Positions 63,431-64,000 of a stretch of 64,000 nucleotides of DNA are shown piece by piece (the first letter of the stretch is position 1; the number at the start of each line of letters is the position of its first letter). This stretch comes from Bradyrhizobium sp. CB82. GTDB taxonomy: Bacteria > Pseudomonadota > Alphaproteobacteria > Rhizobiales > Xanthobacteraceae. Location: positions 4,035,001 to 4,099,000 of the forward strand of contig NZ_CP121650.1 of assembly GCF_029714405.1 (NCBI RefSeq). Direction: 5' to 3'. The notes under the pieces were generated by a model. The model saw only the letters and a list, made by a program, of their open reading frames with translations. It had not been told where the DNA came from and did no database searches. Made by a program: the position numbers and the translations under genes.

Positions 63431-63667
63431 GTGACCACGCGATACTATTTCGACATCAGGGACGGATCGGACCTCCAAGCAGACGAGGTCGGTCTGGAGC
63501 TGCCTTGCCAGAGAGCGGCCGAGATGGAAGCTGCCCGCACGTTGGCGGGAATGGCGCAAGACCATGCAACGTTGGATCGGCAGCGTAACATGGTGATCGA
63601 GGTTCGGACGGGCGCCGGTTCGATCTTTACCGCAGCCTTCATCCTCGAGAGCAACGAGAACGATTAG
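63431..63667 (+). CDS. DUF6894 family small protein
   Basis: This 78-residue protein begins (from GTG) MTTRYYFDIRDGSDLQADEV and continues GLELPCQRAAEMEAARTLAG and MVIEVRTGAGSIFTAAFI. The opening RYYFDIRDG and the D-E-G pattern with following helix are the hallmark of DUF6894, found in many copies in rhizobial genomes; function is unknown. GTG 63431 is used since GAAGG lies before it. Its stop overlaps the stop of the converging mgtC gene. Confidence 0.75.
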   Translation: MTTRYYFDIRDGSDLQADEVGLELPCQRAAEMEAARTLAGMAQDHATLDRQRNMVIEVRTGAGSIFTAAFILESNEND

Positions 63668-64000
63668 GATTGTTCCGCATCATGCGGCTCGTTCTCGCCG
63701 CCGAGCACGCGGTGCAGCCAGTGCTCGGCGCGGTTGCCGACGATGAGGATCAGGAAGGCCAGCACAAACGCCGTGCCGACGATCAGCCACTCTCCGACGC
63801 CGCAGGCGATCCCGAGGCAGGCGGCGAGGAAGGTGCAGGCGGCGCTGGTCAGGCCTCGTACGCGAAACCGCCGGCTCTCGTGGACGATGACGCCGGCGCC
63901 GAGAAAGCCGATGCCGGTCAAAATGCCCTGGATGATGCGGCTTGCAGCGTCCGAGATCTTGCCAGGCTCGGCAAACTGGACCGCGAGCAGCACCACGGTC
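63664..64000 (-). CDS. mgtC: MgtC family membrane protein (5' end cut by window edge)
   Basis: The visible 112 residues contain the conserved MgtC core: AASRIIQGILTGIGFLGAGVIV, RVRGLTSAACTFLAACLGIACG and VGTAFVLAFLILIVGNRAEHW. These give three or four membrane helices. MgtC/SapB proteins support magnesium-limited growth and virulence in other bacteria. The N-terminus lies outside the window. The acidic tail (GGENEPHDAEQS) ends in TAA that overlaps the DUF6894 stop. Confidence 0.85.
   Translation of the reverse strand, partial: TVVLLAVQFAEPGKISDAASRIIQGILTGIGFLGAGVIVHESRRFRVRGLTSAACTFLAACLGIACGVGEWLIVGTAFVLAFLILIVGNRAEHWLHRVLGGENEPHDAEQS

Overview
The window is high-GC alphaproteobacterial chromosome, most likely Bradyrhizobium or a close Nitrobacteraceae relative. 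This rests on protein recognition rather than a search: a CoxMNOP-type oxidase cluster, an AcpXL/LpxXL very-long-chain lipid A cluster, two tandem Kup transporters, class II DAHP synthase, DUF2865/DUF2059/DUF6894 proteins, and intergenic hairpin repeats typical of these genomes. Most of the window is ordinary core chromosome. I see no prophage, CRISPR array, transposase, integrase, rRNA or tRNA.

Layout. 1-5.4 kb: a cut-off PleC/DivJ-like histidine kinase, NhaD antiporter, 3-hydroxyisobutyrate dehydrogenase-type oxidoreductase, a VOC protein and the Mrp/ApbC iron-sulfur carrier. 5.5-13.1 kb: a dispersed TRAP system, with two paralogous binding proteins, an OmpR/sensor-kinase pair, then the DctQM permease on the other strand. 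13.4-18.7 kb: moaA, a lipoprotein, a phosphoglycolate phosphatase-like HAD protein, and the rpiA-DUF2059-gor operon. 18.7-24.1 kb: a patchy stretch with a broken DUF2478 gene, a Nudix hydrolase, an acetyltransferase fragment, a ModE-like regulator, a TerB/TerC/YqhA membrane cassette and an internally deleted alpha/beta-hydrolase. 24.1-27.7 kb: aroG (class II), dgkA, nadE. 27.8-33.8 kb: a five-gene haem-copper oxidase operon divergent from a DUF2189 membrane protein. 33.9-40.8 kb: DUF2865, cysS, an unlisted 37-residue membrane protein, a GNAT enzyme, cimA, a VOC protein and a LOG-type phosphoribohydrolase. 41-46.4 kb: an Atm1-type ABC exporter, psd, pssA, an RraA-like protein and an SDR. 46.6-55.2 kb: motAB (PomAB-like), kup-kup, rhodanese, aminotransferase, potF. 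55.3-59.5 kb: lpxXL-fabF1-fabF2-fabZ-acpXL on the minus strand. 59.8-64 kb: small unknowns, a decayed KirBac potassium channel, a ParB-like protein, a GFA enzyme, DUF6894 and a cut-off MgtC.

The most specific observation is at 37.8-38.0 kb. A roughly 175-bp hairpin-rich repeat appears to have inserted into the first codons of cimA, with a 12-bp direct duplication on both sides. It separates the old start, which overlapped the upstream stop codon, from the gene body and supplies a new ATG and new first codons. Other points of interest are several genes caught in decay (DUF2478, KirBac, alpha/beta-hydrolase, GNAT fragment), a lipid A cluster that lacks the alcohol dehydrogenase gene and carries a ketosynthase without its catalytic cysteine, and small genes missed by length cut-offs. 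I did not find convincing evidence for a wholly new multi-gene system.
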